Shown: positions 1 through 10,471 of the stretch, in pieces
Layout of the letters: each line of letters begins with the position of its first letter
Numbering within the stretch: position 1 is the first letter of the stretch
Assembly: GCF_964355755.1 (NCBI RefSeq)
Contig: NC_092672.1
Location: 31,680,501-31,744,500, forward strand
Length of the DNA: 64,000 nucleotides
Origin: Antedon mediterranea
Taxonomy: Eukaryota; Echinodermata; Crinoidea; Comatulida; Antedonidae
Reading direction: 5' to 3'
Notes under the pieces: generated by a model
What the model was told of the DNA's origin: nothing
What the model saw: the letters and a program-made list of their open reading frames with translations, nothing else
Databases searched by the model: none
Translations under genes and position numbers: made by a program

Positions 1-44
1 CGTGCTCATTGCCAATCGTGGATGATGAGGATCCCATTGTAGGC
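1..44 (-). CDS. WRAP73: WRAP73 exon 12 (cut by the window edge)
   Basis: After a TTTTAG acceptor the frame reads [14 protein letters not shown], equal to the family's FQWDPQQPRLA block. The exon runs off the left end. Confidence 0.88.
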
Positions 45-3000
45 CTAAAAATGTCATTTAAATAATTTTTCAAATATTAATTACAGTTTTCTAATCATGG
101 AAAATTAAAAGATTTTATTTGTAATATCAATATATACATATATTATTAATAATATATGCAATCGGATTTTTGTAATTTGGAACCTATAATAATACAATAA
201 ATCTATACAAATATTATTTTTTATTTTTTTGGGACAACACTATTAATGGGACTTTTCCTACTGAAACAAGCAAGGGAAAATATAGGTTTCAACACCATGA
301 CCAACGCCTATTTAAGCAACGCCTCTATTAGGATAAAACTTTGTTGGGTTCAGAAAATGTCTCTTTAATAAAGGTTCAACTATACTTACACTTAATAGGG
401 TTCACTTGCAGCATTAGTACAACCTGAGTTAGCTTCTGAACATCCCATATCCACAAAGCATTTGGCATATTTTCTACAGAAACAAATCAAAGAATGATTA
501 TGTAATGCTTATACTACAGTATATCATATTATAATGCACAGTTCTTTGTGCCGAAAAGCTTTTTAAAACCACACTCAAAAACTTTTTAGCCAAACCCTAA
601 TTTGTAAAAGGATACAAAATATTTGGGTTTTTTAGATGAAATCTTCAGTGGTACTGTAGCTTGGTGATTGACATGACTGCTTACCAATCACAGGGGGTCC
701 ATGGTTCGAATCCTGTCGTAGTTTCAATACAGCAACACTACATAAGCCTCATATGAGACTTGGTTTAAAAAGCATGGCTTCCCCGCCTGTAATTAGCAAG
801 TTCTGTGTTTGTTGTTGGATGGTGTGAAGATTTTTTAAATAATTATTAATTATTCATTCTACCCCATACCATTTTTCGAAGCCATGTATTTATTGTCTGG
901 GCTGAAAGACACTATGCTAACACCAATCTTGGGATTAGGCTTATCAGGATCAGGCTTAACCATTGGGATTTGGACGGGATTATCTTGCACTTCATCTGGA
1001 TTAAGAAAAACAAATTCAGTATTAATTAACTTTGTAAATCTACTTAAAAAATAATTTTAAAAACATTAAAATCATTTAAGTTTCAGAAGAGTAGGTTTGA
1101 AAATAAAGCTTCAAATAATTTAAATAGAACCTCTACTATGCGGACACCTTTCGGACCAAACAAAGTTTCCCTTTTATAGGGGTGTTCCCTTAAAGAGGGG
1201 TTGACCCTATTAATCGCCATATATATTGCCTTCCATTTGAGATAAAGTGTTATTTTTTAAAGAGGTCCCACTGCATATAATATACTTATGATTGACAACT
1301 TACATTTGCTTTGAACACTAAACATGCTGGACACTGGAGGCCAAGTTCTGTCTGGCCGTATAACTTTTGGCCGCTTTTCAACTTCTTTATAAGTGACCTA
1401 AATAGAAAAGAGACAAGACAAGGTTTAGAAATTAAATAAATGTTTGTCATCCTTCATCAAATTGTTTTACATTCTTCATATTTTGTAAAAACATTGTGCA
1501 TTTTTTTGGGGTTAAGGAACAATTGTAACACAATACTTACAACAGATGCGTTGTCCAAGGTGGACACATGGGTATGCTCAGCAACAGTCTTCCATGTTAT
1601 ATGATTTAAAACTCTAGCCTATAAAAAAATAAAGTAAACTTTAAGAAACAGAGAAAAATATTTTTGTAAACAGAAGAAAGAACAAGTTTTTTCATCATAA
1701 AACCAACAGCGACTTCACTCGGCACTTTAAGGATCAAAAAAATATCCTTGTTGTCAGAGTTTGGACTTCAACCCAGGAGTAGAAAGCACTAAGTTAAGCT
1801 CTGTCTACACTATCAAACTTTCTGTGACAAAAAAATGTGATGTGTCCATATATGAACATGATGACGTCATATCACTACCCTATTTCGGCACATCAAATTT
1901 TTTTGTCAAACCAGTTTGATAGTGTAGACAGGTCATTATGCAAACTACATAGTGTAATATGTAGTCTCCTGTTTACAGACTACAGTGTATACTTACTACT
2001 TGGTCGAAGCTGCCTATTGCTAGGAATTGGCTGGACGGAGACCATGCAATACATTTGATACCCAAAGCATGTTCATAGGCACTGTAGGTTGCTATACATC
2101 GACCATCGACAGAATATAACAAAACTTTATACTGCAAAAACAATAAAAATATATGTTTTTAATGTAAATAAATAGAGTGAGGATTTTTTTAAATCTCTAA
2201 AACTTTGCTTAAAATATCAAATAAGTCTGACAACAAAAAGTGTGACGTGGAAGTGATATCATCGTATACATACTGTATATGGGCACATGACATTTGTTTG
2301 TCACATAAGGTTTGATGATGTAGACAGAGCTTTTGAAGAAGTCTATGTACATAATAGATATTAAATTCTTTCAAAAGGTTACCAAGCTCAATTAAGGGAG
2401 GGGTTACCTTGATATAATTAATTTTTTCGTAATTAACCTAATTATCTTACTAATTACCTCTAAAATGGAGTCCCATACACAGAGCACTCTTCCGTCTGGT
2501 GACCACTCAACTCCTTGAAGGTCTCTTGTGTTCGACTCAAAATGCTAAACAAAAACAGTGATAATCAACTTTAATTTACTGACCTTTGACCCCACCCAAA
2601 ACAATTCCAGTTGGCCTGGTTACCATACCTTAACAAGATGCCATGTGGTAGCTGCAAAGATACTGATAAAGTCTTGTCCATCTCTACGTTCGGCCAAGGC
2701 CATGTACTTACCATCTCTACTGAAATCAATACCTGAAAAAAAAGAGGAAAATTCTGTCAACTCTGGCTGATTTTCTGGGAAAGTATTACTTTCCAAGACA
2801 AGAAATATATTTTGGGATATTGAGAGATTAATTTCATTTCATTTATTTTGTCTCCATAAAAGTAGTTAATATAAAAACGTGGACAAAGAACAATAAAAAA
2901 TCACACAAAACCAGGCAGAGACAGGATTCCTAAAAGGGAACTTAATCACTATCTATCCTATTGCACTGATTGTATAAAAAACACATTAGAATAAAATTTG

Positions 3001-5097
3001 TATAAACATTAAAAATGCATATAATATCAAAATAAATTAAAATATATTGCAATATCATTAAAAATCGTCAATAATTTAATTAATTAAATGTGAACAATAT
3101 TTTTGAAAAAAAGATACCTTAAAAGAGCGTGGAAAATTTGTAATGATTCACCTATACACATTACTACATACTGGTATATTAAATAATTTGAAAAGAGGGG
3201 TGAGGGGTTGAAAGAAGTTTTAACAGATTTTATTATTTAATACACTTTTACTATATTTTGTTTCTTTTGCCTTCATTTGTGAAAAGTAATGATTTTGAGA
3301 TTGAAATTGAATTAATGAATTTAGTACATATTGGGCAAACTTTCTTACTTACCTTGCTTGGTGTCTTTAGGGTACTTTATATAGGACACAGATTTATTCA
3401 CCAGTGACCATACAGTAATCCTAAGATGAAAGTCGGCAGTAGTCAGTATGTGTCGGCCATCTGGACTCCATCTTACGGCAACTAGACCAGCTGACCCTTC
3501 ATCAATCTTGCACGTCCACTCGCTTTGTTCTAGTGACCAAACCTGCAATTTAATAATTCACACTTGAGTGAGTGAGTGGCCGAGCGGTTAAGACAGTGGA
3601 ACCGTAATTACGTAGCCATAACATCGGCAGGGGTTCGAGGCTCACTCACTCCATGGTTCTGGTGGTAGAACGAGTCTTCTCGGATAAGGACTATAAACCG
3701 TAGGTCCAGTGTACACATCTAGCTCGTGTGCACTTTAAAGAACCTAGTACATCTTTCGAGACGAGTAGGGGGTTACCCCGGTGTTACTGTATTAGTACAT
3801 CACAGCCACTGATCACCAACTGGGCCCTCTGGGAGACCAGTCTTTGACTGAAGAGGTTACCCAGTATAAATATAAATTTCAATCAATTTCAATCAATTAT
3901 ATACTAGTATATATAATGTTGGGTCAGTTTGAAGCTTAAAGTTTATGTGACTCTTCTGTGTCGTTTTTCTGGGGATCCAGTATAAATATTATAAATTATA
4001 AATATTAAATATAAATATTATAAATTTGAGAACATAAAATACAGTAGTTTGAGTTAATATTTTTAAAATATATTTTTAAATGTAAAATATTAAGTGCAAA
4101 TTAGACATTTTTTTTACCTGGACTATACTTCTTTTGTACATACCACATAGTACAAACTTAGAATCTGAAGACCACTAAAATAAAATAAAAAATTACTGGA
4201 CAGCTTGTATAACAATTACCGAATGGTACAAATATCTTCAATAATAATTAGCTAATTCATTTGCTTTAAAAGTGTTATTAATAAGAAATATTTAAAAAAT
4301 AATGAAAAGAAAGAAAGGTGCATTATATTACTAATACTAGGCCTAGGTCTATTAATTATTTATTTAAGAAGTACAGTACAAAAAACTAAATGTGGTTTAC
4401 AATGATACCAGCTGAGTTGCAGTACCAGTCTGTATAAAAATGTTTGCAATACCAAATTTTACAAGGCTTTCAAAATAAATCAATATGTATAGGTCATGGA
4501 GGTATAATACCTCCATGTAGGCCTATAGGTCTAGTATTTATTAGTAAACTAGCCTATTTACTGTAATATCTTATCTTACCTCAATGTACTGAATGCCATC
4601 TAAGCATGTGTAAAGTTGAATTATCTGAAGAGTTTTCACATCTCGAATGATTAGCCGATACTGGACACAGTTTGCCTAATATTAATAAATAAAGAAATTA
4701 AAAAAGAAAGGTTTTAAAAGACAAATTGAATTTATTTAGTTATAAGTTAGGCCTTATTATAAATAAATGCTTGTTAATGTTAGGGGGATAAGTATATAAA
4801 TATAGGTACACAAACTATTAGGTTTAGAATGAACTTTTTCTAAGTTGGGCCCGTTGGCTGGAATAATGAGGCCCACCCTTCCACAGGAGTCTGGGTCCAA
4901 ACGTCTCGAAAGGGTGCTATGTTGCTATATCATGCCTAGGCCTAGGCCTAAATGTGGTCCCGTCGCCTTCGGACACAATCAACACAATCACAATTAAAAA
5001 GGAGAGCCAACTGACTGGCCTAACTTACTAGATATTCGCCGTTTGGTGAAAATTTACATAGTTGATTGGTTTGTTTAAAAAGCTCCGAAAAATTCAT
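1..5097 (-). CDS. WRAP73: WRAP73 orthologue (WD-repeat protein), 12 exons, 3' end off the window
   Basis: A conserved WD40-repeat protein that in other animals and fungi works at centrosomes or spindle poles in microtubule anchoring (family knowledge). Exons in transcript order: 5097-5029, 4675-4580, 4174-4118, 3542-3353, 2732-2629, 2544-2458, 2131-1997, 1618-1541, 1397-1304, 995-870, 473-390, 44-1. They join in frame with GT..AG borders into 388 residues; the family is about 460 residues, so roughly 70 C-terminal residues lie to the left. It starts MNFSELFK, as in vertebrate WRAP73, and carries family signatures [43 protein letters not shown] and WDVQKLT. The start ATG at 5097 is the first in frame and lies 345 bp from the divergent MRPL51 start. 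The reading frame is unbroken. Orthology is a confident call; function in this animal is inferred. Confidence 0.95.
390..473 (-). CDS. WRAP73: WRAP73 exon 11
   Basis: 84 nt giving [24 protein letters not shown] donor. Confidence 0.9.
647..840 (+). repeat. tRNA-derived SINE, family A, copy 1
   Basis: A box-A-like GTAGCTTGGTGATTGAC and box-B-like GGTTCGAATCC are followed by a shared body (CTCATATGAGACTTGGTTTA) and the tail TTGTTGGATG. Other copies: 15872, 19472 and 43795. Lies in a WRAP73 intron. Confidence 0.75.
870..995 (-). CDS. WRAP73: WRAP73 exon 10
   Basis: 126 nt; the split codon gives KYEVQDNP, then [19 protein letters not shown], a family-typical WD blade. Ends in phase 1 at GTATG. 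Confidence 0.9.
1304..1397 (-). CDS. WRAP73: WRAP73 exon 9
   Basis: 94 nt, [17 protein letters not shown]...; the less conserved linker of the family. Ends in phase 1. Confidence 0.88.
1541..1618 (-). CDS. WRAP73: WRAP73 exon 8
   Basis: 26 codons beginning [15 protein letters not shown], matching the KVRILNHVTWK region of the family. Confidence 0.9.
1796..1933. mobile_element. palindromic MITE family M1, copy 1
   Basis: Inverted ends AAGCTCTGTCTACACTATCA / TGATAGTGTAGACAG with a conserved core (GTGATGTG, GACATGATGACGTCATATCA). One of eleven copies in the window. Confidence 0.85.
1997..2131 (-). CDS. WRAP73: WRAP73 exon 7
   Basis: 45 codons, [11 protein letters not shown]... [20 protein letters not shown]; clear WD blade. 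Confidence 0.92.
2200..2332. mobile_element. MITE family M1, copy 2 (degenerate)
   Basis: Left end eroded; the core GGGCACATGACATTTGTTTG and the right end GATGTAGACAGAGCTT remain recognisable. Confidence 0.65.
2458..2544 (-). CDS. WRAP73: WRAP73 exon 6
   Basis: 29 codons from [18 protein letters not shown] to [10 protein letters not shown]-repeat blade with a GTAAT donor. Confidence 0.92.
2629..2732 (-). CDS. WRAP73: WRAP73 exon 5
   Basis: 104 nt reading [19 protein letters not shown]... to HLVK, with a GTATG donor. Confidence 0.93.
3353..3542 (-). CDS. WRAP73: WRAP73 exon 4
   Basis: 190 nt starting VWSLEQSEW; holds the strongest family signatures ([27 protein letters not shown]). Ends in phase 1; the split Gly codon is completed in exon 5. 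Confidence 0.95.
3569..3900 (+). repeat. tRNA-derived SINE, family B (leucine-tRNA-like head)
   Basis: The head at about 3570-3650 keeps a tRNA-like form: acceptor arms GAGTGAG/CTCACTC, box A TGGCCGAGCGGTTAAG and box B GGTTCGAGG. The body has CGTAGGTCCAGTGTACACAT and GTGCACTTTAAAGAACC, typical of widespread invertebrate SINE cores. The 3' end runs into TTTCAATCAA repeats. Lies in a WRAP73 intron. Confidence 0.75.
4118..4174 (-). CDS. WRAP73: WRAP73 exon 3
   Basis: 19 codons, [19 protein letters not shown], between TTTTAG and a GTAAA donor. Confidence 0.92.
4580..4675 (-). CDS. WRAP73: WRAP73 exon 2
   Basis: 32 codons between ATTAG and GTAAG, reading [17 protein letters not shown]...; phase 0 on both sides. 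Confidence 0.93.
5029..5097 (-). CDS. WRAP73: WRAP73 exon 1 (start codon)
   Basis: 23 codons from ATG, reading MNFSELFKQ..., ending before a GTAAG donor in phase 0. Confidence 0.93.
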
Positions 5098-5442
5098 TAT
5101 TAATCATTTTCATTGTACAATCTGTTGATATCAATTTTAGCTGAATACAGCTGTTGCAAAAGGTATTTTTAAGCAGCTCAGTGGAGCGGAAGTTTTTATT
5201 TCTTCGAACCTGGCGCTTCCGATTTCTTTTGACCTTTCTTATCAATAAGAAGTTAAAAGACGCACAGTGTAATATTTTAAAACAATAGTTATTTTCCCTA
5301 TAAATATTTAAGTATCAATGGTACATTATTAAATATTTATTTGTGTAATTTGTTGGTAGAAAATTCATACATAAATCCTAATTGATATTTATATTGTGAA
5401 ACATTGCTTAGGATTTTGACCTTTAAACTGTAATGAAAAAAC
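5098..5442. promoter_or_regulatory. bidirectional promoter region between WRAP73 and MRPL51
   Basis: 345 bp separate the two divergent start codons, so both promoters and 5' UTRs must fit here. No TATA box is convincing on either side. Gene-pair geometry is the evidence; start sites are not determined. Confidence 0.6.
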
Positions 5443-5530
5443 ATGGCGCTGCACATTAAAAACATTTTCCGAAGTATTTCACGTGTTTGTATGGTTGGAA
5501 TCTCCCCTCATTGCAGGCAAATATCTACGG
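5443..5530 (+). CDS. MRPL51: MRPL51 exon 1 (mitochondrial leader)
   Basis: 29 codons plus one base, ending at GTTAGT; basic amphipathic leader. Confidence 0.88.
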
Positions 5531-6369
5531 GTTAGTTAGAAGAGTAATTGTGAATGTAACAATGTGATGTATGTCAGACTAGGAGAGGTAAATTGTAGGC
5601 CAAACCTCCAGGCTACCTACTCTACTCTAGTAGGGTCTAGCCTACCTAACTAGGCGTAATCTGGCCCTAGACTAGTAGCTAGGCTAGGTCTAGAGGCTAA
5701 TAAGAGTAAAACGACAGCAAGAGAATGTGTTGTAAGCGGCCGGTAATCTTCGGCCGATAGGGCCGACCCGGTATCGCCCGGTAGGGTCTTATGATATAAA
5801 ATGTTATCAAGTACATGCTAAACATAATATTTAATGTTATTGTAATGTAATATATTGAAATTTAATTATACTATTTTTGTAAAAAAATGAAATTTACTGA
5901 CTCTGTTTTTTCTGAAACTGAAGACCGCCCTCTGTGATAAACGATGTTTTGTTGTTGAAAAATTGAACAATATTTTAACTGATTTAAAATTTTCCGCTAA
6001 ACTATTTCTTTTGCAGCATCAGTTTGTTTCAAAGAAAGGCCTTCAACAGAGTCACAGATAAATTGGGATAGATTGCCTGTACCAAAAAAACCAAAGCCAG
6101 ATAGATGGAATGAAAAACGTGCACTTTTTGGCGAAAACGATTGTAAAGACGTTTTAGGCGATGGCTCATACCATTTGAAAAGAAACATTAAAATTGGGCC
6201 GTTATGGCTACGTGGTTGGCGTGGCAACGAGATGCAGAGGTTGATCAGAAAAAGGAATCATCAAGGAGCACATTTAGGCCCAAAGGCGCATGAGGACATA
6301 CGAAAAAGATTAAAGTACTTGTACAAACGCTTCAATAAATATGCAACAAGGGGAAGGCTGAGGGATTAA
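5443..6369 (+). CDS. MRPL51: MRPL51, mitochondrial large ribosomal subunit protein mL51
   Basis: Nuclear gene for a protein of the mitochondrial large ribosomal subunit. Exon 1 is 5443-5530 and exon 2 is 6017-6369; the split codon (G+CA, Ala) gives a 146-residue protein ending TRGRLRD. Exon 1 supplies a basic, Arg/Ser-containing leader (MALHIKNIFRSISR) typical of a mitochondrial presequence. Exon 2 holds the family core: DRWNEKRALFGENDC, IGPLWLRGWRGNEMQRLIRK and RLKYLYKRFNKY. Human mL51 is about 128 residues, so length fits. Borders are G|GTTAGT and TTGCAG|CA. A shorter protein from the ATG at 6073 would lack the leader, so the exon 1 start is preferred. Confidence 0.95.
6017..6369 (+). CDS. 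MRPL51: MRPL51 exon 2
   Basis: Follows CTTTTGCAG; carries the whole conserved mL51 domain and the stop codon TAA. Confidence 0.95.
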
Positions 6370-6484
6370 CAAATTTCATCATTACCACGAACATTTTGTT
6401 GTTGACAGACATCATCAAACTTAAATTGAGAATGCTTACTCATATTAAAAATATAGTAGTACAGTATTAAAAATTATTACAGAA

Positions 6485-6490
6485 AATAAA
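6485..6490 (+). promoter_or_regulatory. polyadenylation signal of MRPL51
   Basis: AATAAA 115 bases after the stop codon. Confidence 0.6.
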
Positions 6491-6545
6491 GATAAATTGA
6501 CATATTCAAATTGTAATTGTTGTGTAGTGCTTAAGCGTCAATGTA

Positions 6546-7030
6546 CTGTATATCCTAGTATAATCCCACCCCCTAGAAAACGTAGTTCATGGAAAAAATG
6601 ATTGGTAAGCATTTCTTGTAAAAATTCATCTGAACTGGCTAGAGAGAGACCTACATCCAGACCAAAAGGCAATACTGGGACTATACCTGAGGATATCTTC
6701 TTTTCAATCATATATCCCACGTGTTACCAGAATTTGGAATAACTTACCCAGTGAAATCTGCAACTTAAATATTTCTGTTAGTTCTTTTAAAACCAAATTA
6801 CTTAATTATCTCAATATTTTTTTAAAAAATAATTTTGATATTGAAAATGTGTGTAGTTGGTCGCTTTCTTGTCGATGCTTTTATTGTAGAACGTTATTTA
6901 TTTTTCTCTGTTCAGGGTTGACCAACTAGCATAGGTGTTTATGGCAGAAATTGAATAAATAAAAAAAAATAAAAAAATGCCTGTTTGTGAGATCAGACAT
7001 AAAGTGGGATTATACCTGAGGATATACGGT
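6546..7030 (+). mobile_element. inverted-repeat element with a LINE 3'-end remnant
   Basis: About 25 bp imperfect inverted ends (near TATATCCTAGTATAATCCCA and GTGGGATTATACCTGAGGAT). Inside, the plus strand reads YIPRVTRIWNNLPSEI and SSFKTKLLNYL, the usual C-terminal pattern of non-LTR reverse-transcriptase ORFs, then an A-rich tail at 6950-6976. The motif GGGACTATACCTGAGGATAT recurs at 6677 and, with one change, at 7010, so these may instead be target duplications of the LINE piece. Confidence 0.55.
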
Positions 7031-7080
7031 AATCGGTTGTTTAAAAAGTTTCCATATGTCCAACAAATAGTTATAGAATA

Positions 7081-7163
7081 TGCATGGATGTGTATCAACA
7101 AATAAAACAGTGAAATCAAACATGCATGGATGTGTATCAACAAATAAAACAGTGAAATCAAAC
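7081..7163. repeat. 42 bp tandem duplication
   Basis: Two near-identical copies of a unit that begins TGCATGGATGTGTATCAAC. Confidence 0.9.
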
Positions 7164-7628
7164 TCAAACCTTGTTGATATTTTAAAAACTTTTATTATCT
7201 TATCCAGGTACTAACTTTAAAATCAAGATCTTCAACAAGAATATGATTAGATTGTATGAAATTATATAGAATTATTATATTATCAATTACACTGACGATA
7301 CATAGTTATATTTTCATTAAATATTCCTACCCTGCAATATGTTACAATTACATGTACAAAAGATATATGTACAGTTATATATATCTTTCACTACACTAAA
7401 TTGTTTTGTGATCTTGTACACCTGTAAATTTAAATACATTTAAATATTAACTCCTGTTTCATATCAATATGCATTATAAAGATCTGGAAAATTTGTTTAA
7501 AAATCTGATACCGAGAGCTTACAATGGAAGCTTATTATTGCTTGCCGCATCTAGGATATTTTAAACAGGATTAGTGGTAACATAATAGTCGGTATAGATA
7601 CAAAAAGTAGTTTCATTTTAACTGTCAA

Positions 7629-7649
7629 GGGGAGGGGAGGGGTGGGGGG
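7629..7649 (+). other. G-quadruplex-type run
   Basis: Four G runs of 4, 4, 4 and 6 separated by single A, A and T bases, isolated in AT-rich DNA. Confidence 0.7.
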
Positions 7650-9019
7650 ATAGGAGTGCGCTCTTCCTCAAACTGGGATCCGCCTTGTTTGCTAAAATAG
7701 ACATTTGTACTTTTATTTTCCCCAAACAATCATCACACACTTTAGGATTGTCTATGCTTATGTTATACAGGTAGATCTTTTATAGGGTTATTTCCAGCTC
7801 TTAATAATATGGTTTACTTTTACACTGATATTGAATAGAAAATTATGAGTACTAAACTAACTGACCACATATTTTCTGATGTAATATTAAATTTAACTGA
7901 ATGAATAAAGCTCAGCTGGGAACAGTTTATGGCACGGCAATTTGGTCAAAAAACAACTATAAATAAGAATGCACAATAAAGTTATTGTTTGTTGAAAAAA
8001 CTGGAAGTGGGATTAGCCTAATCATGCATAACTAATGAGTTTTATACACCTGTTTTACATTTAAATACACTCGCATGTGTAAACAATTGTGATATACTTG
8101 TTCAGTAAAGTTTAACAACATTCTCTAAAATGTATTAACTTGTTGAAGATTAATTGATAAAATTACAAAAGAATCACAGAGACTGGGGAAATATTATTAT
8201 AGCTGAGCGATTTTCAAATTCTCTAAATGTACCAGAAAAGTTATTGATAATATTATTTACAAAAGAAATGATTTACAATATACAAAAAATGGAGAATGTT
8301 ATTTTTTTTTACAGTATTTTGGAAGTATAGTCGTGATTACTGTTTGAGAATTTTATAAATACAGTTTAAAAATGAATAATTCGAAAAGAACATTAACTAT
8401 AAAACTAAATATATTTAAACAAATGAGTATAAAATCTATAAAAAAAATTATTTAATTGTTTCTTTTCATTATCAATTACCAAGTTGTTAAATATGTTGTA
8501 TCATTATTATTATTAACATTTACAACAAATGTGATTTTTTCTAAATAATATTAATATAGTCAGTCCGAGGTCAGGTGAGAAATGGCTTTTCTCAAGTTAT
8601 CAATTTTTGTATTAACATAATATCTAAATAAAGTACAAAAATACAAATAATATAAAAAGCAAGCTGCCAAAAGGAAAGCAAATTATATTTTCCATTTCTT
8701 ACAAAAAATTTTCCACTGACCACGAAGTTGTAAAATACATGCTTTTATACAATATGTTGATAAACTTGCTCTACATTTTCCCCAGCTTGTTATAACCTTT
8801 GACTTTGACCCATGACAGTATGGCTATGAGATGTCTTGCAAAGAGTAGTAACAACCTTATTACCGTACTGTAGAAGCTTAGCATTCAATAGCTGGTGACC
8901 TTTTAGCGAGGTCATCAACATTAAAACTGTAGCATCTTGGAGACAAACTGTGATCACATGCTAGTGTACTAAAGTATGTCTGTAGCACAGTTACAAGATG
9001 TAGCAAGCAGCAACAGTCA

Positions 9020-9800
9020 GTATTAAAACACCTACAAAATTGTAGTGAACTTGGGATTTTATGTTGGTACCACAGCAGCAAAATAATGTAGCATGTTACA
9101 TAAAAGCAGATTGTAGCATGCTACATGAACACATACATTTGTAATCAACTTGTGATCTTATGTTAGTACAACAGCAGTAAATACAATGCTGCTTGCTACA
9201 TTCACGCAGCACAGTTTGTACACCATGCTTGCTGTATGAAAGCACCTACAACTTTGTAGTAAACTTGTGATCTTATATTGGTACACATCAGCAAAACAAT
9301 ATAGTGTGTTGCAAATATTCAAGCAGTCTGTAGCATGCTACGTAACACCTACAAGTTTGTAGTGAACCTGTGATCTTATGCTGGTAACACAGCAGCATAT
9401 ACAATGTAGCATGGTGTTGTTACATATATTCAAGCAGCACACAGTTTGTAGCATGCTTGCTGTAAAACATCTACAAGTGTGTAGTGATGCTGTGATCTTA
9501 TGCTGGTAACACAGCAGCATATACAATGTAGCATGGTGTTGTTACATATATTCAAGCAGCACACAGTTTGTAGCATGCTTGCTGTATTAAACATCTACAA
9601 GTTTGTAGTGCACTTTTGATCTGATGTTGAAAAATACTCAATAGCTAGCTTTACAACATATACTGTATAATATTTGAGCAGCATAGTTTATAATATGAAA
9701 ACACCTACAAGTTTTTACTGAACCTGTGATGTTAAGTGGCAAATAAAAAGTAGCTAGCTTTACAGTCAAGTAGCAACAGGTCTGCAGTAGTTGGTGTTTG
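9020..9800. repeat. divergent minisatellite, about 7 units of 100-125 bp
   Basis: Units start near 9031, 9130, 9246, 9346, 9470, 9592 and 9703 with ACCTACAAGTTTGTAGTGAA, followed by TGTGATCTTATGCTGGTA, CAGCAGCA and GTAGCATGCTTGCTGTA. The units at 9346 and 9470 are almost identical; outer ones are diverged. Confidence 0.85.
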
Positions 9801-10355
9801 GATGACAAAACAGCATCTAATCAAAATTAGCATGCTTGATACAAATTTAATTTCCACTAAAACTTTCCTTTTTTTAAAAAACATTTAGTAAATATAAAGC
9901 AATTTTTAAATAAAATATTTGTTATTATTTAGATAAAACCATTTTTGAAAGGTGATGATTAATATAAATAGATAAAAAGTTGATACTAAAATATAATTTA
10001 TAATAAAAATGATGTCGCGAATCTTCTACAAAAAATTGTTGGTAAACCAACCTTTCCCTTTGCCATAATGGCGTAAAATCTCATATTTCATTTTTTTTTT
10101 ACAGAAATAATAGATATTTATACTACCCAAGAAAAATTAACCATCTGCATTCATTTTTTTCCTTTCTTTAAAGGAAATTTTACGAGTTATACCTCATTTT
10201 CAGCTGGATGGTGTAAACGTGGGAAAAACCCAGCAGATACGCGGAATTGCGAAAGATAGCCAACTCGGCATCATGCAAAGAGTCGGGGACACCACCGTTA
10301 GTGGAACTTGTCTCACATAGATAGAATATACAAATAATGTACAAAAAAAGAAAAA

Positions 10356-10471
10356 TTATTGTCTTAGACCAGCTCGGTAGTTATTCTGATTGGCGTTTGT
10401 TGGTGGGTTCGCTTGCGTTTGGTCAGTGTCTTGGCTACGGTGCTTTTTCCTGTTGAAATGCGGTGGTCCCT
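10356..10471 (-). CDS. MEGF6: MEGF6 last exon, C-terminal tail
   Basis: Reads [20 protein letters not shown], then an Asn/Ala/Pro-rich stretch ending RAGLRQ and TAA. Polar, no hydrophobic segment, so the protein is secreted rather than membrane-anchored. Confidence 0.85.

Larger units (their letters stand above)
6370..10355. other. intergenic region / 3' flank of MRPL51 and MEGF6
   Basis: No gene seen. It holds the MRPL51 3' UTR, a 0.5 kb repeat with LINE remnant, a 42 bp duplication, a G-rich run and the divergent minisatellite. The MEGF6 3' UTR must run leftward from 10355; its end is not determined. Confidence 0.6.

Noticed and set aside
3570-3650. Functional leucine tRNA gene
   Set aside because: The T-arm is imperfect and it continues into a SINE body and tail.
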